Positions 6,989 to 13,793 of a stretch of 13,831 nt of DNA are shown here, in pieces (within the stretch, counting starts at the first letter, position 1; the number at the start of each line of letters is the position of its first letter). A program made the translations under genes and the position numbers. The stretch comes from DATIXD01 sp035518875 (GTDB lineage Bacteria; Pseudomonadota; Gammaproteobacteria; Methylococcales; Methylococcaceae). Location of the stretch: assembly GCA_035518875.1 (NCBI GenBank), contig DATIXD010000126.1, positions 1 through 13,831 of the forward strand, given 5' to 3'. Below the pieces are notes generated by a model, which did no database searches, was not told where the DNA came from, and saw only the letters and a list, made by a program, of their open reading frames with translations.

Positions 6989-8666
6989 GCGGCTCCGGGT
7001 GGCGATCTGCTGGCACATGCACCAGCCCGAGTATCGCCAGTTCGGCAGCGGCGAATACCAGTTGCCCTGGACTTATCTTCACGCCATCAAGGATTACGTG
7101 GATATGGCCGCGCACCTGGAGGACTGCCCGGACGCGCGGGTGGTCGTCAATTTCGCCCCGATCTTGCTGGAACAGATCGAGGACTACGCCGGCCAGGTCA
7201 ATGATTTTCTGATCGACGGCCACCCCCTGCGCGATCCCTTGCTGGAGGCGCTGGTCGATACGGCCATGCCTTCCGATCACCTGAAGCAATTGGGTTTGAT
7301 CACCGCCTGCCTGCGCGTCAGTCGGGAGCGGCTGATCAATCGCTACCCGGCCTATCGGCATCTTGCCGGAATCGCCGACTGGATTCTCGCCAACGGCGAC
7401 GCCCTCCGCTATCTGAACGGCCAGTTCCTGATCGATCTGGTCGTGTGGTATCACCTGGCCTGGCTGGGAGAAACGGTCAAGCGCACCGACGGCCGGATCA
7501 GACATCTTTTGGAAAAGGAAACCGGTTATACCCCGGAAGACCGCCTGGGGCTTTTGGGTGTGATCGGCGAACTGCTGAACAATGTGCTGCCCCGTTACCG
7601 GGCTCTCGCCGAACGGGGGCAAATCGAGCTGTCCGTCACGCCCTATGCCCATCCCATCTTACCGCTGCTGCTGGACATCGGCAGCGCCCGGGAAGCGATG
7701 CCGGAGGCGAATATGCCCCTGCTGGAACATTACCCGGGCGGCGAGGAGCGCGCGCGCTGGCATATCCAAAAAGGCTTGGAAGTGTTTCAGCGGCATTTCG
7801 GATTCGCGCCCGCAGGCTGTTGGCCGGCGGAAGGCGGCGTCGGAGAGTCCTGTATGAGGCTGCTAGCCGAAGCCGGCTTCCGATGGGCGGCAACCGGCGG
7901 CAATGTACTGAAAAACAGTTTGGCCGTATCGGAGCGGGAGAGCGCTCACGGCCCCCATCGTCCGTACCGGATACAGGATAGCGAGCTGACCTGCTTCTTT
8001 CGTGACGACGGGCTTTCCGATCTGATCGGCTTCACCTATTCCGACTGGCATGCCGACGACGCCGTGTCCGATCTCATCAAGCATCTGGAAACCATCCAGG
8101 CGGTTTGCGAAGGGAACGATCGCGTGGTGTCCATCATCCTGGATGGGGAGAACGCCTGGGAGTATTACCCGGAAAACGGCTATTATTTCCTTCGCGGGTT
8201 GTACGAGCGCCTATCCGCTCACCCACGCATCGAGTTGGTGACGTTTTCCGATTGCCTTTCCCGCATACCCAAGCCCATGTCCTTGCCGCGACTGGTGGCG
8301 GGCAGTTGGGTTTACGGTACGTTCTCGACCTGGATCGGGGATGCGGAAAAGAACCGGGGCTGGGATATGTTGGGCGACGCTAAGCGTTGTTTCGACCGGA
8401 CCCTCGGACGGCTGGACGACAAACACCGCCAGGCCGCGGAGCGCCAGTTGGCCATCTGCGAAGGCTCGGATTGGTTCTGGTGGTTCGGCGATTACAATCC
8501 TGCGGATGTGGTGAGTGATTTCGAACGACTGTTTCGTATGAATCTGGCCAATCTCTACCTTATGTTGGGCGAGAAACCACCCACTTATCTGACAGAAGTA
8601 TTCACGCACGGCGCGGGCTCGCCTTTTAGGGGCGGTGCCATGCGCCCAGGTACCTTCACAAGCTGA
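6978..8666 (+). CDS. GH57 family alpha-glucan hydrolase/transferase (amylopullulanase-like motifs)
   Basis: A 562-residue glycoside hydrolase family 57 protein acting on alpha-glucans by a retaining mechanism. All five family motifs are visible: HQP (15-17); GQIELSVTPYAHPILPLL; GCWPAEGGVGES with Glu285 the expected nucleophile; RDDGLSDLIGF (from Arg342) holding the acid/base Asp; and DGENAWEYYPENG. The HQP, WPAEG and DGENAWEYY forms resemble the amylopullulanase/alpha-amylase branch (COG1449 type). They differ from the GH57 branching enzymes, whose first motif reads HAHLPY. No signal peptide is seen, so it probably acts in the cytoplasm on glycogen or maltodextrin. It overlaps the glgC end by 11 bp with no clear ribosome binding site, and malQ follows after 20 nt. 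Exact specificity (hydrolase, debranching or 4-alpha-glucanotransferase) cannot be read from sequence. Confidence 0.9.
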   Translation: MRAERLRVAICWHMHQPEYRQFGSGEYQLPWTYLHAIKDYVDMAAHLEDCPDARVVVNFAPILLEQIEDYAGQVNDFLIDGHPLRDPLLEALVDTAMPSDHLKQLGLITACLRVSRERLINRYPAYRHLAGIADWILANGDALRYLNGQFLIDLVVWYHLAWLGETVKRTDGRIRHLLEKETGYTPEDRLGLLGVIGELLNNVLPRYRALAERGQIELSVTPYAHPILPLLLDIGSAREAMPEANMPLLEHYPGGEERARWHIQKGLEVFQRHFGFAPAGCWPAEGGVGESCMRLLAEAGFRWAATGGNVLKNSLAVSERESAHGPHRPYRIQDSELTCFFRDDGLSDLIGFTYSDWHADDAVSDLIKHLETIQAVCEGNDRVVSIILDGENAWEYYPENGYYFLRGLYERLSAHPRIELVTFSDCLSRIPKPMSLPRLVAGSWVYGTFSTWIGDAEKNRGWDMLGDAKRCFDRTLGRLDDKHRQAAERQLAICEGSDWFWWFGDYNPADVVSDFERLFRMNLANLYLMLGEKPPTYLTEVFTHGAGSPFRGGAMRPGTFTS

Positions 8667-8676
8667 TTCTTTGATT

Positions 8677-8680
8677 GGGA
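8677..8680 (+). promoter_or_regulatory. Ribosome binding site deciding the malQ TTG start
   Basis: GGGA lies six bases before TTG 8687. The upstream in-frame TTG at 8675 overlaps this element and has no site of its own, and no ATG or GTG is available before the conserved N-terminal strand. The choice changes only four residues. Confidence 0.5.
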
Positions 8681-8686
8681 CTTCAA

Positions 8687-10180
8687 TTGACGCGAGCGCA
8701 AAGCATCCTTAACCAGCGTCGCGCCGGCATCCTCCTGCACATCACTTCTTTGCCGGGTGGCATAGGGAATGGCGACTTGGGGCCGGACGCGCGCGACTTC
8801 GTCGATTTTCTCGCCAGTTGTGGCGTATCCGTTTGGCAGACCTTGCCGATCGGCCCCACCCACGAGGACGGTTCGCCTTATCAGTGCATGTCGGTTCATG
8901 CCGGCGATCCGCTCTTGATCAATCTGGAATGGCTGCAAGGACGTGGTTGGTTGCCAGCGAATTTGCCGCCGGATGATGGCGAATGCGCCGCCGCTTATCG
9001 GTTGTGCCGTCTGGGTGAAGCGTTCAAAGGCTTCTTGCGGGACGCCGATGATTACGATCGGCTCGCCTATGCCGAATTCGTGAAAGCTCACGCCTGGTGG
9101 CTTTCGGACTACGCCTTGTATGCGGCTTTGCGCGGCGAGTTCGATCGGCAGCCATGGCAGAAGTGGCCTATGCCCTTGCGGGACCGCGATCCGGCGGCGC
9201 TGGAAGCGGTTAAAACGCGCCTGGCCGAAAAGATCGAATACATCCAATTCGAGCAATTCGTATTCTACCGCCAGTGGCAAGAGTTAAGGGATTACGCCCG
9301 TTCGCGCCGGGTGATTCTGTTCGGGGACATGCCGATTTTTGTGGCCGGCGACAGCGCCGATGTGTGGGCTTATAGGGAATATTTCGACCTCGGGGATGAT
9401 GGCCAGCCGCGGGTTGTGGCGGGCGTGCCGCCGGATTATTTTTCCCAAACCGGTCAGCGCTGGGGTAATCCGCATTACCATTGGGCTCGCATGGAGGCGG
9501 ACGGGTTTCGCTGGTGGATTGAACGCTTGAGCAGTCAGATGGAGCTCTATGATTGGGTTCGCATCGACCATTTTCGGGGTTTTCAGGCCTACTGGGAAAT
9601 TCCGGCGAAAGAGGAAACGGCGATAAACGGTCGCTGGATCAAGGCGCCGGGGCTGGCTTTGTTGAATGCACTGTTCGATGCCTTTGATGGTAATGGCTTA
9701 CCGCTGGTGGCGGAAAATCTCGGCATCATCACGCCGGAGGTGGAAGCCTTGCGCGAGGCGTTCGACATACCGGGGATGCTGATTCTTCAGTTCGCTTTCG
9801 ACGGGGGGCCGGACAATCCCTATCTGCCCCAAAATCATCGCGAAAACGAGGTGGTTTATACCGGCACCCACGACAACGACACGACCTTGTCATGGTACGA
9901 AAGCCTGCCCAAAGAACAGCAGCGGAAGGTCGTCGAATACCTGGGAAATCCGAAGTGTCCCATGCCTCAGTCCTTAATCGAATGCGCATTGGCGTCGGTG
10001 GCGCGGTTGGCCATGTTGCCGATGCAGGACGTTCTGGGCCTAGGGCACGGACACAGGATGAACACACCGGGAACCCTCGGCGGCAGTAACTGGCGTTGGC
10101 GCTTCGAGTGGGAACAGGTGAGGCCGGAAGTGGGTATTTGGTTGGGTCGGCAGGTACGTCGGTACGACCGCATCGGTTAA
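8687..10180 (+). CDS. malQ: 4-alpha-glucanotransferase (amylomaltase, GH77)
   Basis: Disproportionates maltodextrins by moving alpha-1,4-glucan segments between chains, releasing glucose; links glycogen breakdown products to metabolism. The 497-residue protein is the short bacterial form. It opens with RRAGILLHITSLPG, then has DGSPYQCMSVHAGDPLLINLEW (a GH77 donor-site signature, broken here after Cys) and FGDMPIFVAGDSADVW. The catalytic set is complete: nucleophile Asp294 in VRIDHFRG, acid/base Glu343 in VAENLG, and Asp396 in GTHDNDT, matching Thermus amylomaltase positions 293, 340 and 395. The start is a TTG with GGGA six bases before it; no ATG or GTG is in reach. Third gene of the glgC operon. 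Its TAA stop shares the palindrome TTAA with the stop of the convergent amrA. Confidence 0.96.
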   Translation: MTRAQSILNQRRAGILLHITSLPGGIGNGDLGPDARDFVDFLASCGVSVWQTLPIGPTHEDGSPYQCMSVHAGDPLLINLEWLQGRGWLPANLPPDDGECAAAYRLCRLGEAFKGFLRDADDYDRLAYAEFVKAHAWWLSDYALYAALRGEFDRQPWQKWPMPLRDRDPAALEAVKTRLAEKIEYIQFEQFVFYRQWQELRDYARSRRVILFGDMPIFVAGDSADVWAYREYFDLGDDGQPRVVAGVPPDYFSQTGQRWGNPHYHWARMEADGFRWWIERLSSQMELYDWVRIDHFRGFQAYWEIPAKEETAINGRWIKAPGLALLNALFDAFDGNGLPLVAENLGIITPEVEALREAFDIPGMLILQFAFDGGPDNPYLPQNHRENEVVYTGTHDNDTTLSWYESLPKEQQRKVVEYLGNPKCPMPQSLIECALASVARLAMLPMQDVLGLGHGHRMNTPGTLGGSNWRWRFEWEQVRPEVGIWLGRQVRRYDRIG

Positions 10181-10770
10181 TTGTCGCGCCGTTTTCCGAT
10201 GGTTTCGCTGCGATAGCGATAAATCTTGAGCGTCGTCGACCAGTACTGAGCGGGTAAGCCCGCTTTGCGCTTCAGATGCCGGATGAACGCCTCCGGTTCG
10301 GGCAGGGTTTCCCAGACCGAGGGCAAGAATGTTCCCCGCATCGGCCCCTCCTCCAGGATCAAGCCGTCTATTTCCGGAACCAATTGCGAGATCAAATCCG
10401 CTTCGGATGAAAACGCGATGGGTTCGGCCGGTGTGAGCAGGGAAAGGTGGATTTCCAACTCGTCGATCTCGGGTTCCGCAACGGGCGGAAAGCGGGGGTC
10501 CCTGAATGCCGCGGCGTAGGCGTTGGCGGCGATGTCCGCCGCCAAGGGGCGCACTGCTTCGAGGCAGCCGATGCAACCGCGCAACGCGCCCTTCTTTTCC
10601 AGAGTTACGAAAGTCGCTCGCTTGACCGTCAACTCCAAGGGGAGTTCGTCCATTTCGATCGGGATGGGTTTTCCCTTGTTCAGGCCATGACGGATCGAGC
10701 CTTTCGCCAAAGTGAGAAGAAACGCCTGGTGTTCCGCGCTGACGGTGCAACCGGTTTTATCCAAAGACAT
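10177..10770 (-). CDS. amrA: AmmeMemoRadiSam system protein A (AMMECR1 domain)
   Basis: A 197-residue single-domain AMMECR1 protein. The family hallmark LRGCIG is at residues 63-68, followed by the typical AANAYAAAFRDPRFPPV helix and the EPEIDELEIHLSLLTP strand; the C-terminal part has LPSVWE and a PAQYW segment near the end. These proteins are found beside MEMO-domain and radical SAM proteins in many prokaryotes, and all three are present here, which fixes the system assignment. The biochemical role is unknown to me; no catalytic residues are assigned. The start lies inside the end of amrB (14-bp overlap) with a GGGGCG stretch just upstream, so the two are coupled. The TAA stop overlaps the malQ stop by the bases TTAA. 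Confidence 0.92.
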   Translation of the reverse strand: MSLDKTGCTVSAEHQAFLLTLAKGSIRHGLNKGKPIPIEMDELPLELTVKRATFVTLEKKGALRGCIGCLEAVRPLAADIAANAYAAAFRDPRFPPVAEPEIDELEIHLSLLTPAEPIAFSSEADLISQLVPEIDGLILEEGPMRGTFLPSVWETLPEPEAFIRHLKRKAGLPAQYWSTTLKIYRYRSETIGKRRDN

Positions 10771-11542
10771 ACGCCCCGTAACCCACTACGCTATCCTTGC
10801 TGCCGGCGGTGTCGCCCGAATTGCGCAGATCGACGGTTTCGGCTTTAAGGCCGTGTCTGCGCGCGGCATGAAGAAGTCCGCAGACCGGCAACCGTCCGCA
10901 GGCATATTCCTGGCCAATGTCTTCCGGGCGCAGCTTTTCGATGGCTGTTGATGTGGCTTGATCCATGCGCTTGGCTGTCTCGTAGTCGTGATAGTGACTG
11001 AGGTCCGAGCTGATCACGATCGCGGTTTCATCCCCGTCCCACAGAAGATCGAGAACGGCATCCACCTCCGTCGGATCCGCGTCTCCGACCACGATGGGCA
11101 CCAGCGAAAAATGTTCTACGACTTCCTGCAGAAACGGCAAATGCACTTCCAGGCTGTGCTCGAAAGCGTGAGCCTGATCCACGGTATGAACGAAGGGCAG
11201 CATGAGGATTTTTTCCACCGCTTTTCGGTCTATCTGGACATTACCCATTGGCGTCGCGAACCATTCCGCGCTGCTGACGGCAAGCCCCCTAAAGCCGACG
11301 CGATGTGACGGTCCCAGCAACACGATGCGGTGGATGCTCTGGCGCCCCCGACGCAGGCGGGCATAGGCGCTGGCCGCGATGGGACCGGAATAGCTATAAC
11401 CGGCGTGAGGGGCGATGATGGCCTTGGGCTGGACGCCCTCGTCCGTTGCTTCTTTTAGGAAGTCTCGAATCATGGTGCGTAGTTGGCGTTGATCGGCCGG
11501 GTAGAAGGTTCCGGCGACGGCCGGCTGGCGTATGTGCTGCAT
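10757..11542 (-). CDS. amrB: AmmeMemoRadiSam system protein B (MEMO domain)
   Basis: A 261-residue MEMO-family protein related to extradiol dioxygenase-type folds. The start RQPAVAGTFYPAD is characteristic. Metal-site type residues are visible: His46 in IIAPHAGYSYSGP, His80 in LLGPSHR, and Cys215 in ACGRLPVCG, corresponding to human MEMO1 His49, His81 and Cys244 by motif. VISSDLSHYHDYETA is also conserved. The frame opens at ATG 11554, but the GGAGGT at 11552-11547 lies within those first codons and directly precedes ATG 11542, so the later start is chosen. It overlaps amrA by 14 bp and is divergent from the radical SAM gene. Its reaction is unknown; metal binding is inferred from the family. 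Confidence 0.93.
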   Translation of the reverse strand: MQHIRQPAVAGTFYPADQRQLRTMIRDFLKEATDEGVQPKAIIAPHAGYSYSGPIAASAYARLRRGRQSIHRIVLLGPSHRVGFRGLAVSSAEWFATPMGNVQIDRKAVEKILMLPFVHTVDQAHAFEHSLEVHLPFLQEVVEHFSLVPIVVGDADPTEVDAVLDLLWDGDETAIVISSDLSHYHDYETAKRMDQATSTAIEKLRPEDIGQEYACGRLPVCGLLHAARRHGLKAETVDLRNSGDTAGSKDSVVGYGAYVFG

Positions 11543-11546
11543 ATCG

Positions 11547-11552
11547 ACCTCC
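11547..11552 (-). promoter_or_regulatory. Ribosome binding site deciding the amrB start
   Basis: On the minus strand this reads GGAGGT, four bases before ATG 11542-11540. It lies inside the first codons of the longer reading from 11554, so the longer start is unlikely. Confidence 0.75.
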
Positions 11553-11650
11553 ATGGCGGGATGGATAGAAAAGCGGCAAACTACTGGTTACGTACGGACA
11601 GAATTCCGATTGCGGGACCGTCTGTCAATAGCCCGATTTATATTCTGGCA

Positions 11651-11655
11651 AGAGG
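11651..11655 (+). promoter_or_regulatory. Ribosome binding site deciding the amrS GTG start
   Basis: AGAGG lies seven bases before GTG 11663. The resulting N-terminus begins a dozen residues before the conserved FWRKLDDGRIEC segment, as expected for this family. The open frame upstream of it is antisense to amrB or intergenic. Confidence 0.75.
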
Positions 11656-11662
11656 TGCTGTC

Positions 11663-12769
11663 GTGGATACGATCATCAATCCTTCCGAGGGGTTTCCCAC
11701 CCGTTTTTGGCGCAAGCTGGACGATGGTCGCATTGAGTGCACCGTTTGCCCGCGCTTTTGCAAGTTGCATGAAGGTCAGCGAGGCTTGTGTTTCGTGCGC
11801 GGCACCGTCGGCGGCGAAATCGTCTTGCTTTCCTATGGGCGGTCCAGCGGTTTTTGCATCGACCCCATTGAGAAAAAGCCGCTCAATCACTTCCTGCCCG
11901 GTACGCCGGTATTTTCCTTCGGCACCGCCGGCTGCAACCTGGCCTGCAAGTTCTGCCAGAACTGGGACATCAGCAAGTCTCGGGAAATGGACTCCCTGAT
12001 GGATCAGGCCAGCCCTGAGGCCATTGCCAAGGCGGCCAAGGAGCTGAACTGCCGCAGCGTCGCCTACACCTACAACGATCCGGTCATCTTTCACGAATAC
12101 GCCATCGACACCGCGAAAGCCTGCCGCGAGCACGGCCTCAAATCGGTGGCGGTGTCCGCCGGTTATCAGTGTGCCGAACCGCGCGCCGAATTCTATCAAT
12201 ATATGGACGCCGCCAATATCGACCTCAAGGCGTTCAGCGAGGATTTTTACCATCGGATATGCGGCGGTCATTTGCAGCCGGTGTTGGAGACACTGGAATA
12301 TATCAAGCACGAAACGCAAGTCTGGTTGGAAATCACGACCTTGCTGATTCCGGACGAGAACGACTCGACCTCCGAGTTGGAGGCACTGACCCAATGGGTG
12401 GCGGAGAAGTTGGGACCCGATGTGCCGCTGCATTTTTCCGCTTTTCATCCCGACTGGAAGATGCTGAACAAGTCATCGACGCCACCCGCCACGCTCATCG
12501 AGGCGCGGCGGATCGCCCTTAAAAACGGTCTGCGCTATGTCTATGTGGGCAATATTCACTACAAGGAAGGGGATAGCACTTACTGTCATCAATGCGGGCA
12601 GCTGTTGATCGGCCGCGATTGGTATGAGCTGTCGGAGTGGAATCTGACGCCGCAGGGTGCGTGCAGACGGTGCGGGACAGCCTGTGCCGGGGTTTTCGAG
12701 GCCGCGCCGGGCGATTGGGGTGCCAAGCGAATGCCGGTCGGCATGGCGCGTCGCGCTAGCTGGACCTAG
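11663..12769 (+). CDS. amrS: AmmeMemoRadiSam system radical SAM enzyme
   Basis: A 368-residue radical SAM protein related to pyruvate formate-lyase activating enzymes. The core cluster motif is CNLACKFC (Cys91, Cys95, Cys98), the CX3CX2C arrangement that holds a 4Fe-4S cluster for SAM cleavage. Ahead of it is a cysteine-rich segment, CTVCPRFCKLHEGQRGLC (Cys26, 29, 33, 43), a family feature. After the barrel, Cys308/311 and Cys334/337 form a zinc-ribbon-like pair of CXXC motifs. AYTYNDPVIFHEY and the NIDLKAFSEDFYH segment are family-typical. The chosen start is GTG 11663 with AGAGG seven bases upstream. It is divergent from amrBA, completing the three-part system. Substrate unknown. Its TAG stop directly abuts the rlpA stop on the other strand. 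Confidence 0.94.
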   Translation: MDTIINPSEGFPTRFWRKLDDGRIECTVCPRFCKLHEGQRGLCFVRGTVGGEIVLLSYGRSSGFCIDPIEKKPLNHFLPGTPVFSFGTAGCNLACKFCQNWDISKSREMDSLMDQASPEAIAKAAKELNCRSVAYTYNDPVIFHEYAIDTAKACREHGLKSVAVSAGYQCAEPRAEFYQYMDAANIDLKAFSEDFYHRICGGHLQPVLETLEYIKHETQVWLEITTLLIPDENDSTSELEALTQWVAEKLGPDVPLHFSAFHPDWKMLNKSSTPPATLIEARRIALKNGLRYVYVGNIHYKEGDSTYCHQCGQLLIGRDWYELSEWNLTPQGACRRCGTACAGVFEAAPGDWGAKRMPVGMARRASWT

Positions 12770-13303
12770 TCAGTTCAAGGCCTCAACCAGAACCCGTGCG
12801 GTGCCGCGGCGGTGCATCCTTAGCACTTTGGCGGCGCCGTAGGAAAGGTCGATTAGCCGTCCCGGAATGAAAGGCCCGCGGTCGTTGACCACCAATGTGG
12901 TCGATTGGCCGTTCTCCAGATTGGTCACCCGGACTTTGGTCGGCAACGGCAGCGTCTTGTGCGCCGCGCTCAATCCGCGGGGGTTGAAGCGCTGTCCCGT
13001 AGCAGTACGGTTACCCGACTCGTAACCGTACCAGGAGGCCAATCCGACCTCCCGATACCCTTTGCTGCTGGCCATCGGACGGTAGGTCTTCCCCCGAATC
13101 CGGTACGGCCGGCTCGTCTTTCCGTGGCTCCTAGGCAGATAAACATCTTCTGCAGTCGCAACGGATTCCTTTTGCAAGGTGGAGCACCCGCTGAGCAGTG
13201 ACGCCAAGCCCAGGCACAGGGCCAGGTGGCGAATTCGAAAGCGGCCACGGGCGAAGAGATTCGTCGTTCCGCCAAGGTTCGGGTTACACGTTGAGATATT
13301 CAT
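12770..13303 (-). CDS. rlpA: RlpA-like septal ring lipoprotein (double-psi beta-barrel)
   Basis: A 177-residue predicted lipoprotein. A long N-region and hydrophobic stretch lead to the lipobox LLSGC with Cys40. A linker follows, then a double-psi beta-barrel: GLASWYG (87-93), NRTATGQRFNP (98-108), AAHKTLPLPTKVRVTNLENG (113-132) and VVNDRGPFIPGRLIDLS. Known RlpA proteins act at the division septum, and the P. aeruginosa protein is a lytic transglycosylase for denuded glycan. Unlike longer RlpA proteins it has no C-terminal SPOR domain. Two positions expected to be acidic in the active enzyme read as Gln104 and Asn107, while His115 and Asp141 are kept, so catalysis is uncertain. ATG 13303 is preferred over an upstream TTG (13318); its ribosome binding site is poor (AGAAGA directly adjacent). 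Family is sure; activity is not. Confidence 0.88.
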   Translation of the reverse strand: MNISTCNPNLGGTTNLFARGRFRIRHLALCLGLASLLSGCSTLQKESVATAEDVYLPRSHGKTSRPYRIRGKTYRPMASSKGYREVGLASWYGYESGNRTATGQRFNPRGLSAAHKTLPLPTKVRVTNLENGQSTTLVVNDRGPFIPGRLIDLSYGAAKVLRMHRRGTARVLVEALN

Positions 13304-13433
13304 TCTTCTGCTGGCCAATGATCGGTGAAGCCGTTCACACTCGCACGGGCGGCGCTGGTTTGTTTCGCATTGTTGACTGCCGGCCGGTTCGATCGCAAAC
13401 CACGGAAATCAAACGGCGTACCACTCGACCGGA

Positions 13434-13488
13434 TATGCTTAGCCGATGAGGATATCCCTCATGCGGCCTCATAAAGGCAATAAGCATA
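13434..13488. repeat. Nested imperfect inverted repeat with two alternative inner pairings
   Basis: Outer arms TATGCTTA (13434-13441) and TAAGCATA (13481-13488) are perfect complements. Inside, GCC (13442-13444) can pair with GGC (13476-13478), and ATGAGG (13446-13451) with CCTCAT (13467-13472), giving 17 base pairs broken by small bulges. A second CCTCAT copy (13457-13462) lets ATGAGG form a tight 5-base-loop hairpin instead. It lies 131 bp upstream of the rlpA ATG. No T-run follows on either strand, so a standard terminator is unlikely. It could be an RNA leader element for rlpA, a protein-binding palindrome, or a scattered chromosomal repeat unit. Confidence 0.55.
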
Positions 13489-13508
13489 CCTTATATCCCA
13501 ACGGCATG

Positions 13509-13530
13509 AAAATCAGCGGCTTGCGATTTT
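13509..13530 (-). terminator. Weak terminator-like hairpin at the end of the 79-codon ORF
   Basis: On the minus strand AAAATC-GC pairs with GC-T-GATTTT around a five-base loop, with one bulged T. The A/T-rich outer arms give an A-tract before and T-tract after the short GC core, as in a bidirectional intrinsic terminator, and the ORF stop TGA is inside the descending arm. The GC core is only two to three pairs, so strength is doubtful. Confidence 0.3.
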
Positions 13531-13752
13531 GATCCGCCAGCTTGTGTCGCCGATATACGACAAGGATCTGACATAAAACGTGTACTGCATTGAAAACACC
13601 GCACAAGGAAGCTGACGCCATAAGCCGACATCGCGATAGAAATTCGCCCCATCAGCGGGATTCACCGGAAATCGGGAGTAAATCGCCAGCTGTTGGGTAT
13701 TCCGCCCCTGTAATGTGATCGTGCCGGAAATCAGTCTCCGACCTTGCCGCAC
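13513..13752 (-). CDS. Doubtful small hypothetical protein (79 codons)
   Basis: An open frame of 79 residues from a GTG, bounded upstream by an in-frame TAA nine bases before the GTG. The predicted product is basic and aromatic-rich (several Arg, Tyr and Trp), with no signal peptide, membrane segment or motif that I recognise. No ribosome binding site precedes the GTG, and the bases before it are AT-rich. In favour: it is one of the few long frames in this gene-poor end, and a terminator-like hairpin sits at its stop. It may be chance, a small orphan gene or a decayed remnant; I lean towards not a real gene. Confidence 0.2.
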   Translation of the reverse strand: MRQGRRLISGTITLQGRNTQQLAIYSRFPVNPADGANFYRDVGLWRQLPCAVFSMQYTFYVRSLSYIGDTSWRIKIASR

Positions 13753-13765
13753 ATTTTGTTATAAT
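13738..13765 (+). promoter_or_regulatory. Possible sigma-70 promoter for a gene beyond the right edge
   Basis: A perfect -10 hexamer TATAAT (13760-13765) is preceded at 16 bases by CCGACC (13738-13743), which keeps only the central GAC of the -35 consensus. Transcription would start near 13772 and run out of the window through the hairpin at 13794-13814 to a GGAG at 13827-13830. Confidence 0.45.
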
Positions 13766-13793
13766 TTCTCGACTTGGCGCTTTCGTCTGCGAC

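Larger units (their letters stand above)
11543..11662. promoter_or_regulatory. Divergent control region between amrBA and amrS
   Basis: About 120 bp separate the two chosen starts and should hold the promoters for both directions. The frames of both genes happen to stay open further in (to 11554 and 11483), which makes the genes look overlapping if the longest ORFs are taken. A TATATT at 11639-11644 is -10-like but lies too close to the amrS ribosome binding site and has no partner -35, so I do not call specific boxes. Confidence 0.4.

Noticed and set aside
6921..7652. 243-codon minus-strand ORF antisense to the GH57 gene
   Set aside because: Covers the GH57 N-terminal half and the glgC end; no family sequence, so a shadow frame.
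11639..11644. TATATT as the amrS promoter -10 box
   Set aside because: Transcription would start at about the ribosome binding site, and no -35 hexamer lies at a proper distance.
11483..11662. Longer amrS reading from ATG 11483
   Set aside because: The added 60 residues are antisense to amrB or intergenic and not like the family; GTG 11663 has a well-spaced AGAGG.
11588..12448. 286-codon minus-strand ORF antisense to amrS
   Set aside because: Lies opposite the conserved radical SAM core; its translation is a low-complexity mirror of that gene.
13198..13449. 83-codon plus-strand ORF over the rlpA start region
   Set aside because: Half of it is antisense to the rlpA signal peptide; no ribosome binding site or recognisable motif.
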